The position numbers and the translations under genes were made by a program. 37,451 bases of DNA from Lentisalinibacter sp035655155. Lineage in GTDB: Bacteria > Pseudomonadota > Gammaproteobacteria > Steroidobacterales > Woeseiaceae. The stretch is from assembly GCA_035655155.1 (NCBI GenBank), contig DASRVH010000130.1, positions 1-37,451 on the forward strand, in the 5' to 3' direction. Every line of letters starts with the position of its first letter. Within the stretch, counting starts at the first letter, position 1. This document shows positions 24,591 to 33,519 of the stretch, piece after piece. The notes beneath the pieces were generated by a model. The model saw only the letters and a list, made by a program, of their open reading frames with translations. It made no database searches and was not told the DNA's origin.

Positions 24591-25244
24591 ATGGCGATCC
24601 GTCTCCTCCTGATCGACGATCAGACCCTCGTGCGCCAAGGCATCCGCGGGCTGCTCGAGTTATCCGACCGGGTCGAGGTGGCCGCGGAGGGCAGCGACGG
24701 CGATCAGGCGGTCGAACTCGCCCGCGCCCATTCGCCCGACGTCATCCTCATGGACATGCGCATGCCGCGAATAGACGGCGCGGAGGCCACTCGCGCGCTG
24801 GCCGACGCCGGCATCGAGGTGCCGGTGATCATCCTCACCACCTTCGACGATCACCATCAGGTGCTCGCCGGCATCCAGGCCGGCGCCCGCGGCTACCTGC
24901 TGAAGGACGTCTCGCTGGAGAGCCTGATCGAGGCCATCGAATCCGTCGCCACCGGCAAGACCATGATCCAGCCCGGCGTCACCGAGTCGCTGCTGCGCGG
25001 ACTCACCGGGCGCACGCTCCCCGATGCCGCGGCGCCGCCCGAACGCCTGACGCCCCGCGAGACGGAGATACTCCGCCTCATGGCCGGCGGCTATAGCAAC
25101 CGGGAGATCGCCACCGCACTCAGCAGATCCGAAGGCACGATCAAGAACCAGGTATCCAGTATCCTTGGCAAACTGGGCGTGCGGGACCGTACCCGCGCGG
25201 TCCTGAAGGCGATCGAGATGGGATTGCTGGCCGACGCCACCTGA
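24591..25244 (+). CDS. NarL/FixJ-type response regulator with LuxR-type HTH
   Basis: 217 residues. Receiver domain: acidic pair LLIDDQ (Asp9/Asp10), phospho-acceptor Asp55 (VILMDMRMP), Thr and Lys switch residues (ILTTFDD, YLLKDVS). The linker is followed by the LuxR HTH at about 148-205 (LTPRETEILRLMAGGYSNREIA, SEGTIKNQVSSILGKL). Partner of the upstream kinase. Likely targets include its own operon; the next gene, a subtilisin-inhibitor-like lipoprotein, starts 44 bp downstream on the same strand and could be co-transcribed. Confidence 0.95.
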   Translation: MAIRLLLIDDQTLVRQGIRGLLELSDRVEVAAEGSDGDQAVELARAHSPDVILMDMRMPRIDGAEATRALADAGIEVPVIILTTFDDHHQVLAGIQAGARGYLLKDVSLESLIEAIESVATGKTMIQPGVTESLLRGLTGRTLPDAAAPPERLTPRETEILRLMAGGYSNREIATALSRSEGTIKNQVSSILGKLGVRDRTRAVLKAIEMGLLADAT

Positions 25245-25288
25245 CCGCAGGCGTGGTTGAGCTTTACCCGGCAACCGGAGACAGCGCC

Positions 25289-25789
25289 ATGCGATACCTG
25301 ATTACGGTCTTCTTCCTCCTGGGCCTCGCCGCCTGCGGCGGCAATGGCAGCGAGCCGATGCCCGTCGAACCCGACGGCGGTATCGGCGACGGCGCGGGTC
25401 CGCCACCGGATGCCGGCCGGCTGCGGGCGAACCTGCATATCGTCATCGAGAGCACCGATCGGGGCGGCTCCGTCTCCTATGCCGTCATCTGCGAAGGCGA
25501 CCGGACCGAACTTCAGGGGCCGGTCGACGTCGACCCCGCGCGTGCCTGTGCGGCGCTGTCCGATCCCGCGGTCCGGCAGCGGCTCGTCGAGGGTGCTCCG
25601 AAGGACCGGATGTGCACCAAGATCTACGGCGGACCGGAGACCGCGACTGTGCAGGGCTCCATCGACGGCCGGCCGGTCGATACGGTCATCCGCCGCAGCG
25701 ACGGCTGCGGCATGGACGACTGGGACCGGCTGCTGGCCGACGTCCTGGTGGATATAGAAGACTATCGTCGCTCGGCCGGGCGGCAATGA
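25289..25789 (+). CDS. Subtilisin-inhibitor-like (SSI, I16) lipoprotein, second paralogue; predicted P1 Lys
   Basis: 166 residues from ATG 25289. Lipoprotein signal with lipobox LAAC (Cys16), then a Gly/Pro-rich linker (residues 17-42). The inhibitor-like domain aligns along its length with the protein at 15771: Cys68, Cys87, Cys109, Cys140, with CTKIYGGPETATV and SDGCGMDDWDRLL matching the SSI family signature. The predicted reactive bond is Lys111-Ile112, a trypsin-type P1, whereas the paralogue has Gln. Anchored in the envelope, it may guard the cell against its own or foreign serine proteases. ATGA overlap with endonuclease V downstream; the two-component pair is just upstream. Confidence 0.82.
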   Translation: MRYLITVFFLLGLAACGGNGSEPMPVEPDGGIGDGAGPPPDAGRLRANLHIVIESTDRGGSVSYAVICEGDRTELQGPVDVDPARACAALSDPAVRQRLVEGAPKDRMCTKIYGGPETATVQGSIDGRPVDTVIRRSDGCGMDDWDRLLADVLVDIEDYRRSAGRQ

Positions 25790-26484
25790 AGATCCGGAGG
25801 TCTCCCCATCCGTGGAACCTCACGCCGAAGCAGGCGGTCGCCGTGCAGCGACGGCTGCGGGACCGCGTCCGCCTGCGGCCTGCGCGGCTGCCCCGCCGCA
25901 TCGCCGGCCTGGACTGCGCATTCCTCGATGACTTCGTGATCGCGGTCGGCGTCGTCTGGGACACCACCGGAAAGACGGTCGTCGAGACCCGCGCCGCACG
26001 GGCGCCGCTGCGCTTCCCCTACGTGCCGGGCCTGCTCTCCTTCCGGGAGGTACCGGCATTGCTGCAGGTGCTGCGCCGGCTGCAGACCCCGGTGGGCGGC
26101 ATCCTCTGCGACGGCCAGGGCATCGCGCATCCGCGGCGGATGGGGCTCGCCACTCACCTCGGGCTCGTCGTCGGCCTGCCCACGGTCGGCTGCGCCAAGT
26201 CGCGGCTGTGCGGCACCCATCGGGAGCCCGGCCAGCGGCGCGGGTCGGTCGCCTCGTTGATGGACGAAGGCGAACGCATCGGCTCCGTGCTGCGTACCCG
26301 TGACGGCGTGAAGCCGCTGTATGTCAGTCCCGGCCATCTCGTCGATCACGAATCCAGCATCGACTGGGTGCTGGCCTGTGGCGCCGGCTACCGGCTGCCG
26401 GAGCCCACCCGGCTGGCGGACCGGCTGGTGGCTCTCTACAAGCGGGAAGGCAGGTATCGCGGCGGGTTCCAGCCTTCAGCGTGA
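25786..26484 (+). CDS. nfi: Endonuclease V (deoxyinosine 3' endonuclease)
   Basis: 232 residues from ATG 25786, overlapping the preceding stop. The endonuclease V motifs are present in order: GLDCAF (metal-binding Asp), FPYVPGLLSFREVP (Tyr wedge and catalytic Glu), LCDGQGIAHPRRMGLATHLG (Asp), GCAKSRLCG, and YVSPGHLVDHESS. The enzyme nicks DNA one base 3' of deaminated adenine in base repair. Cytosolic. The strand-opening Val of the usual GVDV-type motif is here LDCAF. Converges with the S9 peptidase gene 14 bp downstream. Confidence 0.92.
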   Translation: MKIRRSPHPWNLTPKQAVAVQRRLRDRVRLRPARLPRRIAGLDCAFLDDFVIAVGVVWDTTGKTVVETRAARAPLRFPYVPGLLSFREVPALLQVLRRLQTPVGGILCDGQGIAHPRRMGLATHLGLVVGLPTVGCAKSRLCGTHREPGQRRGSVASLMDEGERIGSVLRTRDGVKPLYVSPGHLVDHESSIDWVLACGAGYRLPEPTRLADRLVALYKREGRYRGGFQPSA

Positions 26485-26498
26485 GTCGGCCAGTTCCT

Positions 26499-28523
26499 CT
26501 AATTCGATGCGGCCCGACTGCCGCCGGTCGGCCCGTCGCCCGTCTCTACAGTGGCATTCTGGCTCGCCCCGACGCCCTGCAGATGCAGCGCGAAAAAGTC
26601 CATCAGCGGAGCGTAGAAAGCCTCCACCTGGTCTGTGAGCGCAAACCCATGACCCACATCGTCCAGCACGTGTAGCTCGACTGGACTGTCGGCGAGCGCG
26701 AGCATCTTGCGCAGCCGCCAGCTGTGTTCGACATCTACGACCTGGTCTTTATTGCCATGGGCCAGATAGACCGGTCGAGAAAGACGCTGATATTGATACA
26801 CCGGCGAGTATTCCATGAGCTCAGGCATATCGACGTCAGGATCGCCAATCATCTCGATCAGCCGATCGCGCAGCCGCATATTGTGACGGAATCGGCTGCC
26901 GTTGAAGAGCAGTGTCAGGTCGGTCACGCCGGCGAAAGACGCTGCGCAACGATAGCGCTCGGGCCGGTCGATCACGCTCATCAGGGCCGAGTAGCCGCCA
27001 TAGCTCGCGCCGAAGGTGCAAACGCGCCCTGCATCCAGCACGTCTTGACTGCGCAGTACGTGATCGAGGGCGGTCTCTATGTCGTCTTCAATGCCACGGC
27101 CCCACTCGCGTAAACCCGCCGAGCGGAATTCCCGGCCATAGCCTCCAGAGCCCCGATAATTCACCTGCAACACGGCATAGCCATTCCAGGCCAGCCACTG
27201 TACGTCACCGGAAAAATACCGATTATCGCTGACGCCGATCGGCCCGCCGTGTGGCATCACGATCACTGGAACCGATTCGGGGCCCGCAACGTCGTTGGGC
27301 AGTGTCAGGAACAGGTCCAGCTCGAAGCCGTCGTCCGTGGTCAAAGTCTCCGCCCTCACCGGCGCCAGGCCGATGTCTTCCAGCCAGGGATACAGCGGAC
27401 TTACGAGATCGCACTCACGCGACGTCCGATCACAGCGGTAAACGGCGCCGGGATTGCCCGAGTCACTGACGGCAACCAATTGCGCCGCCTGATCGGCCGA
27501 CATGTCGATAATCGCGACATCGGAATCCGGGAACTCGGCCCGGGCGAAATCGTAGAGACGCTCGGCTTCCGGCGTTAGTGCCTCGAATCGAATGAGCCCG
27601 CGGTCCATGAATGTAACGCCGATCGGGGTGGTGCCATCGGGTGACATGATGATCCCATTCAGGTCGGCTCGGTCGTGCTCGTAGAGCACCTGACTGATCG
27701 AGGCCCCCGCGACGTCGAAAGCGACTGCCGCAACCTTGTCCGTCACGGCGTCACTCAGCGCCCAGACGACGCTCCCGTCGGCGGAGACGCTGATGGGCAG
27801 AAAGCTCGAGGCTTGAGGACCGGTCCAGGTGAGCTCCCAGGCTCGGCGATCACCGTCCCGCTGCCAGATCTCGGGGCGACGCTCGTTGTAGGTAACGCCG
27901 AAGTGCAGACTCAGTTCCTGTCCGCGCACATAATGGAGCAGATGTCGCGTGCGGTCATTCAGTCGGCGACGGCTTTTCGTCTGCTGATAAGCAGAGCCGT
28001 AGACATCGATGTAGAAAAGATCAGCGCTCGTGCGTCCGTCTTCAAGAACGTACGCGGCTATCAGCACGCGGCCCGGAGACTGCGGCATGGCATCGAAAAG
28101 ATAACCGTGGATGGCCAATTCGTTCTCTCGCTCGATGCGGTAACCCTCGCCTTCCCTGGCAAGTTCGAATGCGACGAACGAGAGCGCTCCGGAGTCTCTG
28201 GCACGCCGATGAAGCAGCAGCTCGTGGTTCGAGATCCAGTCAAGATCAAGTAGCTCGTGACGCCATAGCTCCCTCGTAAGCGGACGGTAGCCAGCCAGTG
28301 TGTTGCCGACGAAGATCCGGCCGCGCGCCAGGTAGGCGACAACCTGCCCGTCGGGGGAGATAACAGGGTTGCTGAGTTCCCCGGCGCGAAAGAAGTCCTG
28401 CACGCCGATAGAAGGCTCTGGTGCGGGCGCATCATCCATCGCCCCGGGCAGATTGTCGGCGGCTGACAGCCCACCCGTGGCGAGGGCGAGAAACAATACG
28501 ACCGTCACACTGAGTTTCCTCAT
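26499..28523 (-). CDS. S9 family prolyl oligopeptidase, second copy, exported
   Basis: 674 residues. Signal peptide RKLSVTVVLFLALATGGLSA. N-terminal propeller blades are weaker than in the copy at 7328 (NPVISPDGQVVAYLARG, VSADGSVVWALS). The alpha/beta-hydrolase domain carries Ser507 (FGASYGGYSAL), Asp593 (HGNKDQVVD) and His625 (DDVGHGF). Likely secreted or periplasmic oligopeptidase. The gene has visibly lower GC than most of the window and is coupled (ATGA) to the unknown secreted protein upstream, suggesting the two arrived together. Distant from the other S9 protein in sequence. Confidence 0.92.
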   Translation of the reverse strand: MRKLSVTVVLFLALATGGLSAADNLPGAMDDAPAPEPSIGVQDFFRAGELSNPVISPDGQVVAYLARGRIFVGNTLAGYRPLTRELWRHELLDLDWISNHELLLHRRARDSGALSFVAFELAREGEGYRIERENELAIHGYLFDAMPQSPGRVLIAAYVLEDGRTSADLFYIDVYGSAYQQTKSRRRLNDRTRHLLHYVRGQELSLHFGVTYNERRPEIWQRDGDRRAWELTWTGPQASSFLPISVSADGSVVWALSDAVTDKVAAVAFDVAGASISQVLYEHDRADLNGIIMSPDGTTPIGVTFMDRGLIRFEALTPEAERLYDFARAEFPDSDVAIIDMSADQAAQLVAVSDSGNPGAVYRCDRTSRECDLVSPLYPWLEDIGLAPVRAETLTTDDGFELDLFLTLPNDVAGPESVPVIVMPHGGPIGVSDNRYFSGDVQWLAWNGYAVLQVNYRGSGGYGREFRSAGLREWGRGIEDDIETALDHVLRSQDVLDAGRVCTFGASYGGYSALMSVIDRPERYRCAASFAGVTDLTLLFNGSRFRHNMRLRDRLIEMIGDPDVDMPELMEYSPVYQYQRLSRPVYLAHGNKDQVVDVEHSWRLRKMLALADSPVELHVLDDVGHGFALTDQVEAFYAPLMDFFALHLQGVGASQNATVETGDGPTGGSRAASN

Positions 28524-29449
28524 CCCGAGCCTCCGCCGGCTTCCAGACGCCGTTTCTCGGTCAGATAGAAGTCGATGAAGTCGTCTTCCGGAACGAGGCC
28601 ATTGGCAATTTCGTAGTTCTCGAGCAGTTCCGGATAGCGCCGCTCCAGAATCGTAAGCACGATCGCCGCTCGATCCTCGATCTCTGCCTGGGCGAATTCC
28701 CCCCGCACGTCGTAGACGAAGACCCCGGCGTAGTTGAGCCTGCCCGCTTCCACGGTAAAGACCAGCTCGTCGTCGGAGAAGTCGTGGAATACACGTCCTC
28801 TGGGCACGCTGCGCGTGACTTCGTCCCAGCTGTAGGTGCCTGCTTGGAGCCGATGCACACGGAAGTGCTGTGCGTTGAAGAGCGGCCCGATCGTGAAACC
28901 GCCGAAGAGACTGCCGAGACGATTGACCTTGATCGTCTCCGCGTAACCGAAAGCGTAGGCGGCGACCACGACCAGTCCCTCACCGTCGCCGAGCTTGTCG
29001 ATCTCGATTCGCTCCTCGACGTCGGCAATGACGCCGTCGAAAGCTCGCTCGTATTTCACCCGCGCTTCTTTCGCCCATGCGTCGATCGTCTCGACGTGAG
29101 CACAATCCGGGTGGTAGCTCCCCGGATCGCCGACTTCCGCAAGGTAGCTCAACACATGCTCGAAGTTGGCTGAACGAATCTTGTCCAGATCTCCCCGGTC
29201 GACGATCCGGTCGACCAAACTGCGAAAACGCGCAGCTGCTCCGGCATCCCCCGAAAGATCCTTCAGATGACCTCGGGTGAGCTCGGCAAGTCGGCCGGCG
29301 AAACGCCTCTGAAGGTCAGTCGATTCCTGGTGATGCTCATCCGCAATTTTCGACAGTGCCGCATGGCATTCCTCCGCTCGGGAATCGGCATGCGCGGTCG
29401 TCATGTTGATCAGGAGAATCGCGGCAGACAGAACAGTAAAGCGGATCAT
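28520..29449 (-). CDS. Secreted protein of unknown function, coupled to an S9 peptidase
   Basis: 309 residues from ATG 29449; this start gives a clean signal peptide (IRFTVLSAAILLINMTTAHA), whereas an ATG at 29488 adds 13 residues before it. After cleavage there is a helical, charged segment (about 23-130) with two Cys (EECHAAL and HPDCAHVE), then a Gly/aromatic-rich part (LVVVAAYAFGYAETIKVNRL, SLFGGFTIGPLF) and a beta-rich part with KDGxF-type strands (ELVFTVEAGRLNYAGVFVYD). The middle region resembles lipoprotein or envelope proteins that describe a value 'absorbed' from the surface, but I cannot name the family. First gene of a two-gene unit. Confidence 0.7.
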   Translation of the reverse strand: MIRFTVLSAAILLINMTTAHADSRAEECHAALSKIADEHHQESTDLQRRFAGRLAELTRGHLKDLSGDAGAAARFRSLVDRIVDRGDLDKIRSANFEHVLSYLAEVGDPGSYHPDCAHVETIDAWAKEARVKYERAFDGVIADVEERIEIDKLGDGEGLVVVAAYAFGYAETIKVNRLGSLFGGFTIGPLFNAQHFRVHRLQAGTYSWDEVTRSVPRGRVFHDFSDDELVFTVEAGRLNYAGVFVYDVRGEFAQAEIEDRAAIVLTILERRYPELLENYEIANGLVPEDDFIDFYLTEKRRLEAGGGSG

Positions 29450-29573
29450 GCGGACACGAGTAACGAAAGTGTTCGCAAAATACCACATTTCGCGAAAGTG
29501 GCGAGTGCTTTACCGCGCTCGAAAATTTTCCGAATGCTCTGTTGCGGTGGCGGTGCACGGCGGGCCGTACAGC

Positions 29574-29606
29574 AAAAAAAACGGCGGCGCATGATGCGCC
29601 GCCGTT
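29574..29606 (-). terminator. Strong rho-independent terminator after the catalase-peroxidase gene
   Basis: A perfect inverted repeat spans 29580-29606 (AACGGCGGCGCAT / ATGCGCCGCCGTT around one base). Read on the minus strand it is followed by eight T. A TTTTT also lies on the other side (29611-29615), so it may work in both directions. It lies 64 bp beyond the stop of the minus-strand gene at 29671. Confidence 0.93.
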
Positions 29607-29670
29607 CTGGTTTTTAGCGGTCGCCGGGCCGCGCGGCGGCCCGGGACCTGTCATGGCATGGCGCTGCCGC

Positions 29671-31950
29671 TCAGCGGCTGGCCACCATGCCGGCCGACGG
29701 GACTTCCTCGATGTCGAAGCGGTCCAGGGTCATCACCTTGACCCACGCATTGACGAAGTCACGCACGAACTTCTCGCGCGCATCGTCCGCGGCGTAGGCC
29801 TCGGCAACGGCCCGCAGCTCCGAGTTGGAACCGAAGATCAGGTCCACCGGCGTGGCGGTCCACTTCACTTCGTCCGTCGCGCGGTCGCGACCCTCGTAGA
29901 TGCCCTCGGTCGAGGCCTTCTGCCACTTCGTGGACATGTCGAGCAGGTTGACGAAGAAGTCGTTGCTCAGCGTCCCCGGACGATCGGTGAAAACGCCGTG
30001 GTCGGCGCCGCCGGTGTTGGCGTCCAGGGCCCGCATGCCGCCGACCAGCACCGTCATTTCCGGCACCGTCAGCGTCAGCAGATCGGCCTTTTCCACCATC
30101 ATCTCCGCCGGCGAGCTGTAGTTGTTCTCGCCGTAGTAATTGCGGAAAGCGTCGGCGGTCGGCTTCAGCACCGCGAAAGACTCCACGTCGGTCTGCTTCT
30201 GACTCGCATCCATGCGACCGGGCACGAACGGCACCTGCACATCGTAGCCGGCCTTCTTCGCGGCCTGCTCGATGGCGGCGGCGCCGCCCACCACGATCAC
30301 GTCGGCCAGCGAAACCTGCTTGTCACCCGAGAGGGACTTGTTGAAGTCCTTCTGAATGCTCGTGAGCTTCTTCAGCACCCGGTCGAGTTCCTTCGGGTCG
30401 TTCACCGGCCAGTCCCGCTGCGGCGCCAGGCGGATACGCGCGCCGTTGGCGCCGCCGCGCATGTCGGTGCCGCGGAAGGTGGAGGCAGACGCCCACGCCG
30501 TGCGTACAAGCTCGGCGGTCGTCAGACCGGAATCCAGGATCTGCGCCTTCAGGTCGGCAATGTCGCCGGCATCGATCAGCTCGTGGTCGACGGCGGGGAT
30601 GGGATCCTGCCAGAGCAGCGCTTCCTCGGGCACCTCGGCACCGACGTAACGGGCACGCGGACCCATGTCACGGTGCGTCAGCTTGAACCAGGCCCGTGCG
30701 AACGCGTCCTCGAACTCGTCCGGGTTCTCCAGGAATCGCTTCGAGATCTTGCGATACGCCGGGTCTTCCTTCAGCGCCAGGTCGGTCGTCAGCATGATGA
30801 TCGACTGCGTCTTGCCCTTCACGTGAGCATCGGGCGCCATGGCGGCGGCCGGATTACCCTTCGGCACCCACTGGATGGCGCCGGCCGGGCTGCGGGTCTG
30901 CTCCCACTCGAAGTTGAACAGGTTCTGCAGGTACATCATCGACCACTGCGTGGGCGCTGCGGTCCACGGTCCTTCCAGTCCGCTGGTGATCGTGTCCTCG
31001 GCATTACCCTTGCCGCACTTGTTCTTCCAGCCGAGACCCTGCTCCTCGATGTCCGCGGCAGCCGGTTCCCGTCCGACGCATTCGTCGGGCTTGGCCGCGC
31101 CGTGCACCTTGCCGAAGGTGTGACCACCGGCGATCAGGGCAACGGTCTCCGCGTCGTCCATTGCCATGCGGCCGAAGCTCGCACGAATCTGCTTCGCCGA
31201 GGCGATCGGATCGGGATTTCCGCCGGGACCCTCCGGGTTCACGTAGATGAGGCCCATCTGCATGGCGGCGAGCGAACCCTGCAGTTCGCCCTTCTCGTCG
31301 AACCGGTCGCGTCCGAGCATCTCCGTCTCGGGACCCCAGTTGACGATCTCCGGCTCCCAGTCGTCCTCCCGGCCGCCCGCGAAACCGAAGGTCTTGAAGC
31401 CCATCGACTCCAGCGAGACGTTGCCGGCCAGGATCATCAGGTCGGCCCACGAGAGGCTGCGGCCGTACTTCTGCTTGATCGGCCACAGCAGCCGGCGAGC
31501 CTTGTCCAGGTTGGCGTTGTCGGGCCAGCTGTTGAGCGGGTCGAAGCGCTGCTGACCGCCGCCGGCACCGCCACGGCCATCGTGCACGCGGTAGGTGCCC
31601 GCGCTGTGCCAGGCCATGCGGATCATCAGCGGTCCGTAATGACCCCAGTCGGCGGGCCACCAGTCCTGGGAATCGGTCAGAACGGTCTCGATGTCGGCCT
31701 TGACCTGTTCCAGATCGAGAGCGGCGAACGCCTCGGCGTAGTCGAAGTCCTCACCATACGGGTTGGACTCCTCGTCGTGCTGGCGCAGCGGCGTCAGGTC
31801 CAGCTGCTCCGGCCACCAGAAGCTGTTCGGCTTGGCTTCACTCGCGCCGAAAGCCTTCTCGGATGCCACCACGGGTGACATCTCGGACGCCACCGCGGGC
31901 GATATCGTTACCGCCATGGCAGCGAGTAGTAGTATCGGTTGTTTACGCAT
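29671..31950 (-). CDS. katG: Catalase-peroxidase with an export signal
   Basis: 759 residues. The usual KatG body is complete: distal Arg111, Trp114 and His115 (IRMAWHSAGTYR), Tyr236 of the Met-Tyr-Trp adduct (GLIYVNPEGPGG), proximal His277 (IAGGHTFGK), and the second, heme-free domain from about residue 440. It degrades H2O2 by catalase and peroxidase cycles. An N-terminal signal (MRKQPILLLAAMAVTISPAVAS) predicts a periplasmic form, as in KatP-type enzymes. The cleavage region is duplicated (24-nt repeat). Ribosome site AAGGGG precedes ATG 31950; a terminator follows. Monocistronic. The 175-bp upstream gap is AT-richer and includes short palindromes (GCCGTAACGGC, CGATTAATCG), but I cannot assign an OxyR site. 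Confidence 0.96.
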   Translation of the reverse strand: MRKQPILLLAAMAVTISPAVASEMSPVVASEKAFGASEAKPNSFWWPEQLDLTPLRQHDEESNPYGEDFDYAEAFAALDLEQVKADIETVLTDSQDWWPADWGHYGPLMIRMAWHSAGTYRVHDGRGGAGGGQQRFDPLNSWPDNANLDKARRLLWPIKQKYGRSLSWADLMILAGNVSLESMGFKTFGFAGGREDDWEPEIVNWGPETEMLGRDRFDEKGELQGSLAAMQMGLIYVNPEGPGGNPDPIASAKQIRASFGRMAMDDAETVALIAGGHTFGKVHGAAKPDECVGREPAAADIEEQGLGWKNKCGKGNAEDTITSGLEGPWTAAPTQWSMMYLQNLFNFEWEQTRSPAGAIQWVPKGNPAAAMAPDAHVKGKTQSIIMLTTDLALKEDPAYRKISKRFLENPDEFEDAFARAWFKLTHRDMGPRARYVGAEVPEEALLWQDPIPAVDHELIDAGDIADLKAQILDSGLTTAELVRTAWASASTFRGTDMRGGANGARIRLAPQRDWPVNDPKELDRVLKKLTSIQKDFNKSLSGDKQVSLADVIVVGGAAAIEQAAKKAGYDVQVPFVPGRMDASQKQTDVESFAVLKPTADAFRNYYGENNYSSPAEMMVEKADLLTLTVPEMTVLVGGMRALDANTGGADHGVFTDRPGTLSNDFFVNLLDMSTKWQKASTEGIYEGRDRATDEVKWTATPVDLIFGSNSELRAVAEAYAADDAREKFVRDFVNAWVKVMTLDRFDIEEVPSAGMVASR

Positions 31951-32125
31951 TGCAATTTTCCCCTTTCAGTAACACACGAAGCGTCACGGTCATTAATTAA
32001 ACCGGATAAAGGGTCGGCGTGCGATTCAATTTTTAGGACACTGTGCCCCGGGAAAACGATTGCCGTAACGGCATGCGTAACCGATTAATCGAGCGAGGAA
32101 AAAGTGGCATCCGGTGCGGCTCGTC

Positions 32126-32614
32126 CTAGTGCTGAAGGCCAACGGCGAACAGCAGTACGGCGGCGGCGGCCGCAACCGTGCGCAACGTGTTCAGGTGCGT
32201 CCAGCGTTCGAGGTAATGCTCCCACAGCGGAACGGCCGCCGCGTCCGCCGCGGAGACCGCCGCGAGCCGGTCGTTGAGCGGCACATTACCGAGTCCCGTC
32301 ACCAGAAAGGTGCCGGCCAGGTAGGACAGCGCCCCCGCCAGAAACCAGGGCGCCCCGGGATTCCCCCAGCCGGCGACGGCCAGACCGGCGACCAACAGCG
32401 ACACGATCGCAGTGCCAACGAAGGTGCCGAGGAACGACCGGTTCAGGACGACCACGTTGATCGACTGCATCGCCGCAATTCCCTCCGCGGCCGGCAGGCG
32501 CGCGAGCGCGCCCATCACGAAGCTGGAGAAGGCGAAGAAGACACCGGCGACCAGCGCCGAACCGAGCAGGGCCGCCATTGCGGCCATTGCCAGCACTTCC
32601 GTGACCGCAGTCAT
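32126..32614 (-). CDS. DUF1772 (anthrone oxygenase-like) membrane protein
   Basis: 162 residues with four membrane helices. The DUF1772 landmarks are present: an Ala-rich first helix with GVFFAFSSFVM, INVVVLNRSFLG, TGLGNVPLNDRLA and the end motif WTHLNTLRTVAA. Family members include anthrone oxygenases of fungi, but bacterial ones are uncharacterised. It overlaps the upstream NmrA-type gene by 4 bp, and belongs to the three-gene operon controlled in all likelihood by the divergent TetR protein. Confidence 0.85.
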   Translation of the reverse strand: MTAVTEVLAMAAMAALLGSALVAGVFFAFSSFVMGALARLPAAEGIAAMQSINVVVLNRSFLGTFVGTAIVSLLVAGLAVAGWGNPGAPWFLAGALSYLAGTFLVTGLGNVPLNDRLAAVSAADAAAVPLWEHYLERWTHLNTLRTVAAAAAVLLFAVGLQH

Positions 32615-33480
32615 GCCACCGCCTCCGCGCTACCCGCATCCCAGGTGCCGCGGGTCGCAACCCGGCGCACGAAATCAGTGAAATCCGCGGGTTCGCGGCC
32701 CAGCGCCCGCTGAACGCCGTCGCAGATCTCCGTGTTGCGCCCGTCGAGCACCGTGCCGAAGAGGTAATCCAGCAACCAGGCCACGTCCGCCGGAACGCCG
32801 GCATCCGCCAGGGCGGCGGTGAACGCTTCCTGCGGGATCCGCACGAACGACACCTCGCGGCCGGCCGCCGCCGAGATCTCCGCGGCCAGTTCCGCGAAGG
32901 TCAGCGCCCGCGGACCGGTGACCTCGTAGACCTCGCCGGCATGACCGGGCTCACTGAGGGCCGCCGCGGCCACATCCGCGATGTCGTTCACGTCGATGAA
33001 GGGCTCCGGAATGTCCCTCGCCGGCAGCGTGATGGCGCCGTCCATGACCATCGGCAGGAACTCGCCCTCCGAGAAGTTCTGCATGAACCAGCCGGCGCGA
33101 ACGATCGTCCAGTCCACGCCGGAGGCCTGCACGATGCGCTCGCAGGCCTGCGCCTCTTCCTCACCGCGGCCGGACAGGAGCACCAGGCGCCGGACGCCGG
33201 CGTCGACCGCCCGGGCCACGAAGGCGCGGATCGTGTCTGCGGCGCCGGGCACGGCGAGGTCGGGAACGTAGGCGATGTACGCCGCCGTCACACCGGCGAG
33301 TGCCGCGTCCCAGGTATCGGCGTCCTCCCAGTCGAAGGCGGGCGTTCCAGTCCGGGACCCGATCCGGATCTCCATGCCCCGGGCCTTCAGTGCGCGGGCC
33401 ACCCGGCGGCCCACCTTGCCGTTGCCGCCGGTCAGCAGGGTCAGCCCGGCTGCAGTCTCGATCTGATTTTTGTCTTTCAT
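32611..33480 (-). CDS. NmrA-like NAD(P)-binding protein
   Basis: 289 residues of the atypical SDR/NmrA family. Cofactor motif LLTGGNGKVGRRVARAL at residues about 15-31, then SGRGEEEAQACERIVQASGVDWTIVRAGWFMQNF, typical of NmrA/YtfG-type quinone reductases and redox sensors. The active-site Tyr-xxx-Lys of classical SDRs is absent. Ribosome binding site GAAGGAG lies 6 nt before ATG 33480. Middle gene of the operon between a DUF4345 and a DUF1772 membrane protein. Cytosolic. Confidence 0.9.
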   Translation of the reverse strand: MKDKNQIETAAGLTLLTGGNGKVGRRVARALKARGMEIRIGSRTGTPAFDWEDADTWDAALAGVTAAYIAYVPDLAVPGAADTIRAFVARAVDAGVRRLVLLSGRGEEEAQACERIVQASGVDWTIVRAGWFMQNFSEGEFLPMVMDGAITLPARDIPEPFIDVNDIADVAAAALSEPGHAGEVYEVTGPRALTFAELAAEISAAAGREVSFVRIPQEAFTAALADAGVPADVAWLLDYLFGTVLDGRNTEICDGVQRALGREPADFTDFVRRVATRGTWDAGSAEAVA

Positions 33481-33519
33481 GGTTTTCTCCTTCGGTGTTT
33501 CAGGTCTGATCGTTCTGGC

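Noticed and set aside
29542..31878. A 778-codon plus-strand frame antisense to the catalase-peroxidase gene
   Set aside because: Its product has no recognisable motif and is rich in His/Arg/Val as expected from reading a GC-rich gene backwards; katG on the other strand is certain.
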